Positions 15,331 to 24,232 of a DNA stretch of 64,000 nucleotides are shown piece after piece (position 1 is the stretch's first letter; the number at the start of each line of letters is the position of its first letter). Both the position numbers and the translations under genes were made by a program. The notes under the pieces were generated by a model that saw only the letters and a program-made list of their open reading frames with translations, made no database searches and was not told the DNA's origin. The stretch comes from Streptomyces inusitatus (GTDB lineage Bacteria; Actinomycetota; Actinomycetes; Streptomycetales; Streptomycetaceae), in assembly GCF_014651115.1 (NCBI RefSeq), contig NZ_BMWG01000010.1:162039-226038 (forward strand). The letters run 5' to 3'.

Positions 15331-16713
15331 ATGGAGCCGCTCTCCCTGGAGGAAGCCAGCCGTCGCTTCGGCACCGGCCGCCGCGACCCGCACGGTCTGC
15401 TCGGTGTCGTCGGGGCCGGACCGAAGGCGCTGGCGACGGCCGCCAAGAGTCAGGTCCTGCGCGAGCTGGGCGTCCGGGTCCCGCGCGTGGTGGTCGTCGA
15501 ACCCCATGGCGTGGGGGCCAACTGGACGGCGGTGGGCGGTCGCACCAACGGCCGTCCCCGGCTCTCCACCAGCCCCGAGAAGGATCTGGGATTCCCGTAC
15601 GCCGCCGACGCGTACGGTCCGCTGACCGCCGAGGTCAACGCCCGGATGCAGCGGTTCAGCTGGGCCGGATACCTGGTCTCGCGCGGCGAGTACGCCACCT
15701 GGGTGGACAGCGGGCGGCCCAGCCCCCGCCACTCCACCTGGGCCGCCTATCTCCGCTGGGCCGCGGACCGGATGGACTTCTGCCTGGTCCGCGGCACGGT
15801 GTGCGCGCTGGAGATCTCCGGCGACCAGTGGGAGGTCACCGTCGAGGGAGTGGACGGCGGTGAGGCCGTGCTCCTTCTGGACCAGATGATGATCAGCGGT
15901 CCGGGTCCCCACGACGGTGTTCTCTCCGGCGACGCCACCCGCAGCGTGGAGGACTTCTGGCGGCGGGGCCTGGACACGGACGCCCCGGAGCCGAGCGTGG
16001 CGGTGGTCGGCGGCGGCGAGACGGCCGCGGCGATCACCGAGTATCTGATGCACGAGCACGCGGGCTCGACCACAGTGATCAGCCCGCAGCCGGTGGTCTA
16101 CAGCCGGGGCGAGGGCTACTTCGAGAACGCCCTGTACTCCCGGCCGGAGCGCTGGCGCGAGCTGTCCGAGCAGGACCGCAGGGATGTCATCTCGCGCACC
16201 GACCGGGGGGTGTTCTCGCCCCGCGCGATCGAGGCGATCACCACCGACGCCCGGGTGGAGCACCGGCAGGGCACCGTGGTGTCCCTGCGGCGCGACGGCG
16301 GCCAGACGGAGCTGGTGCTGAGCAACCCCGGCCGCGCGGACCGCGTGCTGCGGTTCGACGTCGTCATCGACGCCACCGGGGCGCGCCCCGACTGGTTCCT
16401 GGAGCTGTTCGGCACGGTGGCCCGCAAGGCGGTCCAGCGCGCGATCGGCGACGCCACCGACGGGGTGCGGTCGCTGGAGCGGCGGATCGGCGAGGACCTC
16501 GGCCTCGAAGGAGTCGTCCCCCGGCTGCTGCTGCCGACCCTCGCGGGGTACGAGCAGGGCCCCGGATTCGCCAACCTCAGCTCGCTGGGTCTGCTCTCGG
16601 ACCGGGTGCTGGGCGCGGCCCGCCGGGTGCGGGCCGTCTCGACGGACCCGGAGCCCGGGTCGGCGGGCGACGCGTTGGTCTCCACAGCGGCCCTCGGCGG
16701 CGGTGAGGCATGA
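15331..16713 (+). CDS. MbtG-like L-lysine N6-monooxygenase
   Basis: 460-residue flavin N-hydroxylase of the SidA/IucD/PvdA group, closest in pattern to MbtG. FAD site VVGAGPKALATAAKSQVLR near the N-terminus, then TSPEKDLGFPYAA, NADPH site VVGGGETAAAI, ISPQPVVYSRGEGYFENALY, and the terminal LLPTLAGYEQGPGFANLSSL. It would N-hydroxylate the epsilon-amine of lysine, free or already acylated, to form the iron-binding hydroxamate together with the MbtK-like acyltransferase. The ATG at 15331 is preceded by GGAG; the frame is open further upstream but that part is not protein-like. It overlaps the PKS start by 4 bp. Confidence 0.9.
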   Translation: MEPLSLEEASRRFGTGRRDPHGLLGVVGAGPKALATAAKSQVLRELGVRVPRVVVVEPHGVGANWTAVGGRTNGRPRLSTSPEKDLGFPYAADAYGPLTAEVNARMQRFSWAGYLVSRGEYATWVDSGRPSPRHSTWAAYLRWAADRMDFCLVRGTVCALEISGDQWEVTVEGVDGGEAVLLLDQMMISGPGPHDGVLSGDATRSVEDFWRRGLDTDAPEPSVAVVGGGETAAAITEYLMHEHAGSTTVISPQPVVYSRGEGYFENALYSRPERWRELSEQDRRDVISRTDRGVFSPRAIEAITTDARVEHRQGTVVSLRRDGGQTELVLSNPGRADRVLRFDVVIDATGARPDWFLELFGTVARKAVQRAIGDATDGVRSLERRIGEDLGLEGVVPRLLLPTLAGYEQGPGFANLSSLGLLSDRVLGAARRVRAVSTDPEPGSAGDALVSTAALGGGEA

Positions 16714-19700
16714 GCGAGTGGGACACCCGTGACGGCATCGCCGTCGTGGGGCTGGCCTGCCGGGTGCCGGGCGCGCGGTCGCCCGAGGAGCTGTGGCGGC
16801 TGCTGCTGGACGGCCGCCGCGCCGACGGGCGGGCGCCGGACGGCCGGTTCGACCCGCGTGCCGTCCCGGCCGGACTGCTGGAGCGGTCCGTCCGGGGCTC
16901 GTACCTGGACGACGTGGCGCGTTTTGACGCCGAGCTGTTCGGAGTGACGGAACGTGAGGCGACGACGATGGACCCGCACCAGCGCTGGGCGCTGGAGCTG
17001 GGCTGGGCCGCCCTGGAGGACGCCGGGGAGATTCCCCGGGCCCCGCGCGACACCGAGTTCGGTGTGTTCGTCGGCTCGATGGGCGCGGACTGGGCGATGG
17101 AGCACGCCGCGGGACGGCTGGGTCCGATCGGTCCTTCGTCCCTGGCGGGCTGGTCGCCGTCGGTCATGGCGAACCGGATCAGCCACGCCTTCGGGCTGCG
17201 CGGGCCGAGTGTGGTCGTGGACACCGGGCAGTCCTCGTCGCTGGTCGCCGTCCATCAGGCGGTGCTCGCACTGCGGGCGGGCGACTGTTCGGCCGCGCTG
17301 GTGGTCGGGGTCAATCTGAATCTGTCCACCGAGGCGGCCACGGCGACCGCCTCCTTCGGCGGCCAGTCCCCCTCCGGGACGGCCACCCTGTTCGACGACG
17401 AAGCGGACGGCTATGTCCGAGGGGAGGGCGGCGCGGCGGTCGTGCTGCGCCCGCTGGCCGACGCCGTACAAGCGGGGGACCGGATCCACGCGGTGCTCCG
17501 GGGCACCGCCGTCACCCACGGCGGCGGCGGCGAGGCGCTGGTCGTCCCCACCGCCGACGGACAGGCGCGGGCGCTCCGGCGGGCGTGCCGGGCCGCTTCG
17601 GTGGAGCCGGACGGGCTCGGGTACGTGGAACTCCACGGCACCGGGACCCCGGTCGGCGACCGGGTGGAGGCCGAGGCCCTGCTACGGGTGTTCGGAGAAG
17701 GCGAGAGCGAGAGCGGGAGCGGGCGTGAGGGCGCGAGCGGCCCGGCGCGGCTCCTGGTGGGCTCGGTCAAGACGACCGCGGGCCATCTGGAGGGCGCGGC
17801 CGGTCTGCTCGGGCTGGTGAAGGCGGTGCTGGTCGCCGAGCACGGCGTCGTACCCGGCACGGCCGGGCACCGGGGCGGGGCGACGGCGCGCCGGCTCGCG
17901 GCGGCGGGCATCGAGGTTCCGGCGCGGGCGGTCCCGCTGCGCGACGGCAGCGCGGTGGGCGTCAGCTCGGTGGGCATGGGCGGCACCAACTGCCATGTGG
18001 TGCTCGGCCGGTACACGGGCGATCCGTCCGAAGCGGCGGACGCCGCCCGGACGGAGGACGGGGACCTCGTCCCCGTCCCCGTGGTGCTGTCCGCCGGGAG
18101 CGAGGAGTCGCTGCGGCTGGGCGCCGCGGCGCTGGAGGAGTGGGCCGCGACCGCGACGGACGACGGCCGTACGGACGGACCGTCGGCGGTCGCCCGTACG
18201 CTCGCCAACCGGCGGGCGCGGCTGTCGGTGCGGGCCGGTTTCACCGTGCGCGGCGCGGACGAGCTGCGGACGCGGCTGCGTACCGTCGCGGAGGGCGGCC
18301 GGGACCGGGCGGTCCGGCACGGCGTGGGAGCGCGGGCCCGTACCGCCTTCCTCTTCCCGGGGCAGGGCAGCCAGCGCCCGGGGGCGGGGGCGGAGCTGTA
18401 CCGCCGTCTCCCCTCCTTCGCGCGGCACTTCGACGCGGTCGCGGCCGTCGCCGATCCCCTGATGGAACTCCCCCTGCACCGGCTCGTGTTCGACCCGGCG
18501 CCCGAGGGCGACGCGGCCTCGGCCCCGGTGCACGCCACCCAGCACACCCAGATCGCGCTGTTCGCCGTGGGCACCGCCCTCTACCGGAGCGTGACGGAGC
18601 TGGGGATCGTCCCCGACGCGCTCCTCGGCCACTCGGTGGGCGAACTCGCGGCGGCGCACGCGGCGGACATCCTGACGCTGCCCGACGCGGTGCGGCTCGT
18701 CCTCGCGCGGGGCGCGGCGATGGCCCAGGCCGACCCCGGCGGGGTGATGGTGGCGGTGGAGGCGTCCGAGGAGACGGTCCGCGCGGTGGCCGCCGGCCAC
18801 CCGGGGACCGGGGTCGCCGCGGTGAACGGGCCCGCGGGCACCGTGCTCTCCGGTGACCGCGCGGCGACGCTGGCCTGTGCCCGGGCGCTGGGCGACCTCG
18901 GTCACCGCACCAGGGTGCTCAAGGTCTCCCACGCCTTCCACTCGGCCCATATGGACCCGGTGCTGGAACGGTTCCGCGCCGTCGCCGCCGACATTGACCA
19001 CGGCCGCCCGACCGTGCCGGTGCTCTCCAATGTGAGCGGTGCTCTCGCCACCGGCGGGGAGCTGCGCACCGCCGACTACTGGGTGGACCATGTCCGGGGC
19101 ACCGTCCGCTTCGGCGACTGTCTGGAGCGGCTGGCCGACTCCGGCACCTCGCTCTTCCTGGAGCTGGGCCCCGGCGCGACCCTGACCGCGATGGCGCGCG
19201 CCGCCGTCCGGACCCCCGACGGCGGTGTCCCGGCGGCCGATTCGCTGCTCGGGGACGGCTCCGGCGGGTACGGGGCGTTCCTCGACGCGCTGGTGCTCGC
19301 GCACGTCCAGGGGCACGACGTGGACTGGGCGCGGCTGCCCGGGCTCGGCGACGGCCCGTGGGCGGCACTGCCGACCCATCGGTTCACCGGCCGGCGGTAC
19401 TGGCCGGGCGGGCACACCGCCCCCGCCGCCGCCCCTGCCGCCCCCGCCATCGCTGCCCCTCCTGCCCCGATTTCGGCTCCGGCCCCGATGCCGGCTCCGG
19501 CCCCGATGCCGGCTCCCGCTCGCGTCGCCCCGGCGGCGTCCGGCGGCGATGTCCTGGGGCTCGTCCTCGCCACCGTCGCGGAGGTGCTGGGCATCCGCCC
19601 CGCGCACTCCGTGAACGCGACGGACACCCTCTCCGACCTCGGTATGACCTCGCTGCTCGGGCTGGAGCTCCGCGCCGAACTCTCCGCGCGCACCGGGCGG

Positions 19701-22700
19701 GAGCTGCCCAGCTCCCTCGTCTACGACCACCCGACCCCGGCCGCCCTCGCGGCCCGGCTGGCCGAGCCCCTGCCCGTACCGGAGCCGCAGGATTCCCGGT
19801 CGGCGCCGGCACCCGCGGCACAGGGCGCGGCCGACGGCGATCCGGTCGTGATCGCCGCCATGGCCTGCCGCTATCCGGGCGGGGTCTCCTCCCCCGAGGA
19901 GCTGTGGGAGCTGGCGCTGTCCGACCGGGAGGCGCTCGGGGGATTCCCCGAGGACCGCGGTCCCGCCTGGGCCGCGTCCGGCCCCTTCCCCCGGTACGGG
20001 GGATTCCTGGCGGACGTCGCCGGGTTCGACGCGGCCCACTTCGGGATCTCCCCCCGGGAGGCCCGTGCGATGGACCCGCAGCAGCGGATCGCCCTGGAGC
20101 TGTGCTGGGAGGCGCTGGAGCGATCCGGGTGCGACCCCAAGTCGCTCCACGGGCAGGACGTCGGGGTCTTCCTCGGCGCCATGGCCGGGGACTACGCGAC
20201 GGCCGCCCGGGAGGCGGGCGACGATCTGGGCGGACACGAGCTGACCGGTGCTTCGAACGCGGTCCTCTCCGGCCGGGTCGCCTATCAGCTGGGGCTCACC
20301 GGGCCCGCGCTGACCGTGGACACCGCCTGCTCCTCCTCGCTGGTCGCCGTCCATCTGGCCGCCGCCTCCCTCCTGCGCGGGGAGTGCGAACTGGCGCTGG
20401 CCGGCGGGGTGACGGTGATGTCGACGCCGAAGATGTTCCAGGAGTTCCAGCGTCTGGGCGGGCTCTCCGCCGACGGCCGCTGCCGGGCGTTCTCCGCCTC
20501 GGCCGACGGGACGGTGTGGAGCGAGGGCGCGGGAGTCGTCGTCGTGGCACGCCGTTCCGAGGCGCGCCGCCGTGGGCTGCGGATCCTGGCGACCGTCCGG
20601 GGCAGCGCCGTCAACCAGGACGGCGCGAGCAACGGGCTGACCGCCCCCAGCGGCACCGCCCAGCGCCGGGTGATCGCCCGGGCGCTGGCCGACGCCGGTC
20701 TGCGGGCCGAGGACGTGGACGTGGTGGAGGCGCACGGCACCGGCACGGTGCTCGGCGACTCGGTGGAGGCGCAGGCCGTCATCGACACCTACGGGGTACG
20801 GGACCGCGCCGCCGCGCCGGTCCTGCTCCGCTCGCTCAAGTCGGTCATCGGGCACACCCAGGCCGCGGCCGGGGTAGGCGGTCTGATCGCGATGGTGGCC
20901 TCCCTGCACGGGGAGCGGCTGCCTGCGACCCGGTACGCGGACACCCCGACGCCGAAGGTCGAGTGGCCCGAGAGCGTACGGCTTCCGGAGGAGCCGGTGG
21001 CATGGCCGCGCGGGGCGCGGGTGCGGCGGGCGGCCGTCTCCTCCTTCGGCATGAGCGGCACCAACGCGCATCTGCTGATCGAGGAGCCGGGCCAGGACGC
21101 GACCGGCCCGGCGACGGGGGCCGGTCGGCCCGCCGAAGCCGACGCCGCCTCCGTACCGCGGACCTCCGTACCGCGGACCTCCGTACCGCAGGCCGGGGAA
21201 ACCTCCGTACCGGCGGAGTCCCCCGCTCTGCCGTTCGTCGTGTCCGCCGGTGACCGCGCCACCCTGCGCGCCCAGTTGGCGCGGGTACGGACGGCGCTCG
21301 CCGAGGACTCCGGCACGGCGGGGCGGCCGCTCGCGGCAGCCGCGCTGACGCTCGCGACCGGGAGGGCTTCGCTGCCGCACCGCGCGTCCGTCGTCGCGGC
21401 CGACCGGGCCGGGCTGCTCGCCGGGCTGGACGCCGCCCGGCGCGGGGAGGGCGCGGAGCACGTGGCGTTCGGGGAGGTGCGCGGGGACTGCGCCGTGGCG
21501 TTCGTCTTCCCCGGCCAGGGCTCCCAGTGGGCCGGGATGGGACGGCGGCTGCTGCGCGAGTCGCGGGTGTTCGCCGACAGTGTCGCCGCGAGCACCGAGG
21601 CCTTCGCCCCGTATGTCGACTTCTCCATTCCCGACCTGCTGAGCGGCGCGGACGACAGCGAACGGGCCCGGGGCCTCGAAGCGATCCAGGTGTCGCTGTT
21701 CGTGACGATGGTCGGCCTGGCGGATCTGTGGCGCGCCGCGGGCGTGGTCCCGGATCTGGTGATGGGCCACTCGCAGGGCGAGGTGGCCGCCGCCTGCGCG
21801 GCGGGGGCGCTCGATCTCGCGGACGCGGCCCGCGTGGTCGCCGTCCGGGCCCGGCTGCTGTCCCGGCTCTCGGGCAGCGGCGCCATGGCGGTCATCGGCC
21901 TCGACGGGCCGGTGGCGCGCGAGGAGCTGGCGAAGGCTCCGGCGAGCGAGCGCGGGGTGGCGGTCGCGGCCGTCAACGGCCCCGGCAGCACGGTGGTCTC
22001 GGGTCCGGTGGACGCCGTACGGGCGCTCGTCGCCCGGCTGGCGGCGGCGGGGACGCGGACCGCCATGGTGGCCGTGGACTACGCCTCCCACTCCCCCATG
22101 GTCGAGCCCGTCGAGGCCGAGCTGACGGCCGCCCTCGCCGGGATCTCCCCGCGCGAGGCGCGTATCCCGTTCTTCTCGACCACCCGGGCGGCCCGGCTCT
22201 CCGGGGCCGAACTGGACGCCGCCTACTGGTACGAGAACCTCCGGGGCGAGGTGCGCTTCGCCCGCTCGGTGGCGGCGCTGGCCGGCTCGCGGCGGACCGC
22301 GTTCGTCGAGATCAGCCCGCACGAGGTGCTGACCTCGCCGATCACCGCCACCCTGGACGGGCTGGCGGACGGCGCGGACACGGTCGTGCTGGGCAGTCTG
22401 CGGCGCGACCACGGCTCCCACCGCGACTTCCTCTCCTCGGTCGCGCTGGCCTGGACCCGGGGGGTGCCGGTCGGCTGGACGGCGGACACCTTCGGCGGAC
22501 CGGTCGCCGAACCGGCCGACCTCCCGCCGACGCCGTTCGCCCACCGCCGGTTCTGGATCAGCCCCGGCGTACCCGCCGTGCCCGCCCCGGCACCGGTGAC
22601 CCAAGCGGTCGAGGCGGTCGAGGCGGTCGAGGACGCTACGCCGACGGCGGCCCCCCGCCCGGACACGGCGGTGCTGACCGCGGTGTCCCAGGTGCTGCAT

Positions 22701-23024
22701 CTGAGCCCGGCCGAGGCCGGCGAGCGCCGCCATCACAGCTTCACCGAGCTGGGACTCGACTCGCTCACCACGGTCGATCTGCGCCGAAGGCTGCGGGACG
22801 CCCTCGGGCTGACCGTCCCCGTCCAGGTCTTCGGGACGCACAACACCCCGCTGGCCCTCACCCAGTGGGTGGAGCGGGCGCTCGGCACGACATCCGGCGG
22901 CCCCGGGGCGAAGGCCGCCCCGGCCGCGACGAACCCACCACACCCCGACCGTCCGGCGGACCATCCGGTCACCCCGGCCCCGGCGGCGGTCACCGCGCAC
23001 AGCGAGGAGTACGGCGATGAGTGA
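16710..23024 (+). CDS. Bimodular type I PKS, KSQ-AT-ACP-KS-AT-ACP
   Basis: 2104 residues. KS1 (about 8-440) has DTGQSSSL where a normal KS has DTACSSSL: Gln174 replaces the catalytic Cys, the hallmark of KSQ loading domains that decarboxylate malonyl-ACP. AT1 has GHSVGE and HAFH (malonyl type). ACP1 is at DLGMTSLL (about 977). KS2 has an intact DTACSSSL (Cys1207). AT2 has GHSQGE and YASH (methylmalonyl type). ACP2 is at ELGLDSLTT (about 2015). No KR, DH, ER or TE is present. The predicted ACP-bound product is 2-methyl-3-oxobutyryl, which an external reductase could convert to 3-hydroxy-2-methylbutyryl, akin to the hydroxy acid of mycobactins. It takes the place of MbtC/MbtD and overlaps genes on both sides. 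Confidence 0.93.
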   Translation: MSEWDTRDGIAVVGLACRVPGARSPEELWRLLLDGRRADGRAPDGRFDPRAVPAGLLERSVRGSYLDDVARFDAELFGVTEREATTMDPHQRWALELGWAALEDAGEIPRAPRDTEFGVFVGSMGADWAMEHAAGRLGPIGPSSLAGWSPSVMANRISHAFGLRGPSVVVDTGQSSSLVAVHQAVLALRAGDCSAALVVGVNLNLSTEAATATASFGGQSPSGTATLFDDEADGYVRGEGGAAVVLRPLADAVQAGDRIHAVLRGTAVTHGGGGEALVVPTADGQARALRRACRAASVEPDGLGYVELHGTGTPVGDRVEAEALLRVFGEGESESGSGREGASGPARLLVGSVKTTAGHLEGAAGLLGLVKAVLVAEHGVVPGTAGHRGGATARRLAAAGIEVPARAVPLRDGSAVGVSSVGMGGTNCHVVLGRYTGDPSEAADAARTEDGDLVPVPVVLSAGSEESLRLGAAALEEWAATATDDGRTDGPSAVARTLANRRARLSVRAGFTVRGADELRTRLRTVAEGGRDRAVRHGVGARARTAFLFPGQGSQRPGAGAELYRRLPSFARHFDAVAAVADPLMELPLHRLVFDPAPEGDAASAPVHATQHTQIALFAVGTALYRSVTELGIVPDALLGHSVGELAAAHAADILTLPDAVRLVLARGAAMAQADPGGVMVAVEASEETVRAVAAGHPGTGVAAVNGPAGTVLSGDRAATLACARALGDLGHRTRVLKVSHAFHSAHMDPVLERFRAVAADIDHGRPTVPVLSNVSGALATGGELRTADYWVDHVRGTVRFGDCLERLADSGTSLFLELGPGATLTAMARAAVRTPDGGVPAADSLLGDGSGGYGAFLDALVLAHVQGHDVDWARLPGLGDGPWAALPTHRFTGRRYWPGGHTAPAAAPAAPAIAAPPAPISAPAPMPAPAPMPAPARVAPAASGGDVLGLVLATVAEVLGIRPAHSVNATDTLSDLGMTSLLGLELRAELSARTGRELPSSLVYDHPTPAALAARLAEPLPVPEPQDSRSAPAPAAQGAADGDPVVIAAMACRYPGGVSSPEELWELALSDREALGGFPEDRGPAWAASGPFPRYGGFLADVAGFDAAHFGISPREARAMDPQQRIALELCWEALERSGCDPKSLHGQDVGVFLGAMAGDYATAAREAGDDLGGHELTGASNAVLSGRVAYQLGLTGPALTVDTACSSSLVAVHLAAASLLRGECELALAGGVTVMSTPKMFQEFQRLGGLSADGRCRAFSASADGTVWSEGAGVVVVARRSEARRRGLRILATVRGSAVNQDGASNGLTAPSGTAQRRVIARALADAGLRAEDVDVVEAHGTGTVLGDSVEAQAVIDTYGVRDRAAAPVLLRSLKSVIGHTQAAAGVGGLIAMVASLHGERLPATRYADTPTPKVEWPESVRLPEEPVAWPRGARVRRAAVSSFGMSGTNAHLLIEEPGQDATGPATGAGRPAEADAASVPRTSVPRTSVPQAGETSVPAESPALPFVVSAGDRATLRAQLARVRTALAEDSGTAGRPLAAAALTLATGRASLPHRASVVAADRAGLLAGLDAARRGEGAEHVAFGEVRGDCAVAFVFPGQGSQWAGMGRRLLRESRVFADSVAASTEAFAPYVDFSIPDLLSGADDSERARGLEAIQVSLFVTMVGLADLWRAAGVVPDLVMGHSQGEVAAACAAGALDLADAARVVAVRARLLSRLSGSGAMAVIGLDGPVAREELAKAPASERGVAVAAVNGPGSTVVSGPVDAVRALVARLAAAGTRTAMVAVDYASHSPMVEPVEAELTAALAGISPREARIPFFSTTRAARLSGAELDAAYWYENLRGEVRFARSVAALAGSRRTAFVEISPHEVLTSPITATLDGLADGADTVVLGSLRRDHGSHRDFLSSVALAWTRGVPVGWTADTFGGPVAEPADLPPTPFAHRRFWISPGVPAVPAPAPVTQAVEAVEAVEDATPTAAPRPDTAVLTAVSQVLHLSPAEAGERRHHSFTELGLDSLTTVDLRRRLRDALGLTVPVQVFGTHNTPLALTQWVERALGTTSGGPGAKAAPAATNPPHPDRPADHPVTPAPAAVTAHSEEYGDE
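19473..19517 (+). repeat. Tandem 18-bp repeat in PKS linker
   Basis: Two and a half copies of a unit ending in GGCTCCGGCCCCGATG encode the Ala/Pro-rich AT-ACP linker (APAPMPAPAPMP). A flexible interdomain linker is the likely role; such repeats are prone to slippage. Confidence 0.7.
21148..21192 (+). repeat. Tandem 15-bp repeat in PKS KS2-AT2 linker
   Basis: Three copies of a 15-bp unit (CCTCCGTACCGCGGA, the last diverged) encode a Ser-Val-Pro-Arg-Thr type linker after KS2. A fourth partial copy follows at about 21200. Confidence 0.7.
22605..22631 (+). repeat. Tandem 9-bp repeat in PKS AT2-ACP2 linker
   Basis: Three exact copies of GCGGTCGAG encode VEAVEAVE ahead of ACP2. Confidence 0.7.
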
Positions 23025-24189
23025 ACAGCGACGGCGCCTGAGCGCCTTCACGGAGGCCGACGCGGCCTTCACGGACGCTCTGCTGCCGGGTCTGGTGACA
23101 CAGCTCGAAGGCATCGGGCTGATGGAGCTGGAGGGCGAGGGCAGTCCGGTCCTGGACCTGTTCCGCAAAGCGAAGGGGCCGGGACTGCTGATCCCCGCGC
23201 GCCACGGCGGCCACGGGCTCGACTGCCGTGACGCCCTGCGGGTCCAGTCGGCGCTCGCGACGCTCTCCCCGTCGCTGGGCGTGGGCACGATGATGCACCA
23301 CCTCGCGGTGGTGTCCTTCGTGGAGTATCTGCGCGTCCACGTCGGCGACGACGCCCCCCAGTGGGCGCTGCTGGCGTCGGTGGCGCAGCGCGACCATCTC
23401 CTCGCCTCGGCCTCCTCCGAGGCCCGCCGGGGCTCGGACGCGCTGGTGCCGCGTACCACCGCCACCCGCCAGGAGGACGGCGGCTATGTCCTCGACGGCT
23501 CCAAGAAGCCGTGCAGTCTGGCCCGGTCCATGGACATCCTGACCAGCAGCGTCCTGGTGCGCTCCGACGACGAGCAGGACGGCACGGTCGCCCTGGCCGT
23601 CATTCCGGCCGCCATCGAGGGCGTCGGCGTACGCCCGTTCTGGCACAGCCCGGTCCTCGTCGCGGCGGAGAGCGAGGAGGTCGTCCTCGACCAGGTGCAC
23701 ATCCCCGCGGCGATGGTGATCCCCGGCGGCCGCCCCGAACGGGGCATGGACGAGCTCCAGGTGCGCGCCTGGACCTGGTTCGAGGTGCTGGCCTGCGGCA
23801 CCTATCTGGGCACCGCCCAGTCGCTGTTCGACCGGGCGGCGAGCGCCCCCCGGGTGGACCGCCGCGCGCTGGGCGAACTCGCCGCCGAGCTGTTCGTGTG
23901 CCGCAGCGCCTGCGAGCGCGCGGCGGCCACCTTCGACTCGGGGGTCGCCGCCGAGACGGCGATGACCGAGGCGCTGCTGGCCCGGCTGTACGTGGAGGAG
24001 CGGCTGCCCGATCTGTGCGCCCGGATCGCCAAGCTGCTCGGCGGGCTCGCCTTCGTCACGGGACCGGAGGTGGCGTATCTGGTCTCCGCCTCCCGGGCGC
24101 TGGCCTTCCATCCACCGCGGGGGGTGTCCAGCGCCGAGGCGCTGGGCGAGCGGTTCACCGGCGCCCCGCTCGACCTTTCGATCTTCTGA
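23017..24189 (+). CDS. Acyl-CoA-dehydrogenase-fold flavoprotein
   Basis: 390 residues with the acyl-CoA dehydrogenase layout: helical N-terminus with LLIPARHGGHGLDC, middle beta domain DGGYVLDGSKKPCSLA, helical C-terminus with LLGGLAFVTGPEVAYLVSASRALAF. Where classical enzymes have a catalytic Glu in an EGT motif, this protein reads HPPRG, so ordinary dehydrogenation chemistry is uncertain. It overlaps the PKS by 8 bp and lies 43 bp before the NRPS whose first adenylation domain looks proline-specific. PltE/RedW-type relatives oxidise prolyl-S-carrier protein to pyrrole; that is one possible role. A DszC-like flavin monooxygenase is another. It resembles MbtN only loosely. GAGGAG precedes the ATG. 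Confidence 0.78.
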   Translation: MSEQRRRLSAFTEADAAFTDALLPGLVTQLEGIGLMELEGEGSPVLDLFRKAKGPGLLIPARHGGHGLDCRDALRVQSALATLSPSLGVGTMMHHLAVVSFVEYLRVHVGDDAPQWALLASVAQRDHLLASASSEARRGSDALVPRTTATRQEDGGYVLDGSKKPCSLARSMDILTSSVLVRSDDEQDGTVALAVIPAAIEGVGVRPFWHSPVLVAAESEEVVLDQVHIPAAMVIPGGRPERGMDELQVRAWTWFEVLACGTYLGTAQSLFDRAASAPRVDRRALGELAAELFVCRSACERAAATFDSGVAAETAMTEALLARLYVEERLPDLCARIAKLLGGLAFVTGPEVAYLVSASRALAFHPPRGVSSAEALGERFTGAPLDLSIF

Positions 24190-24232
24190 GGAGCACGTTC
24201 GTGTCACGTCATCGTACGGAGGCGGTCTGAGC

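Noticed and set aside
16710..23024. Ketoreductase domain within the PKS
   Set aside because: The stretches between AT and ACP in both modules are short Ala/Pro linkers with no NADPH-binding motif.
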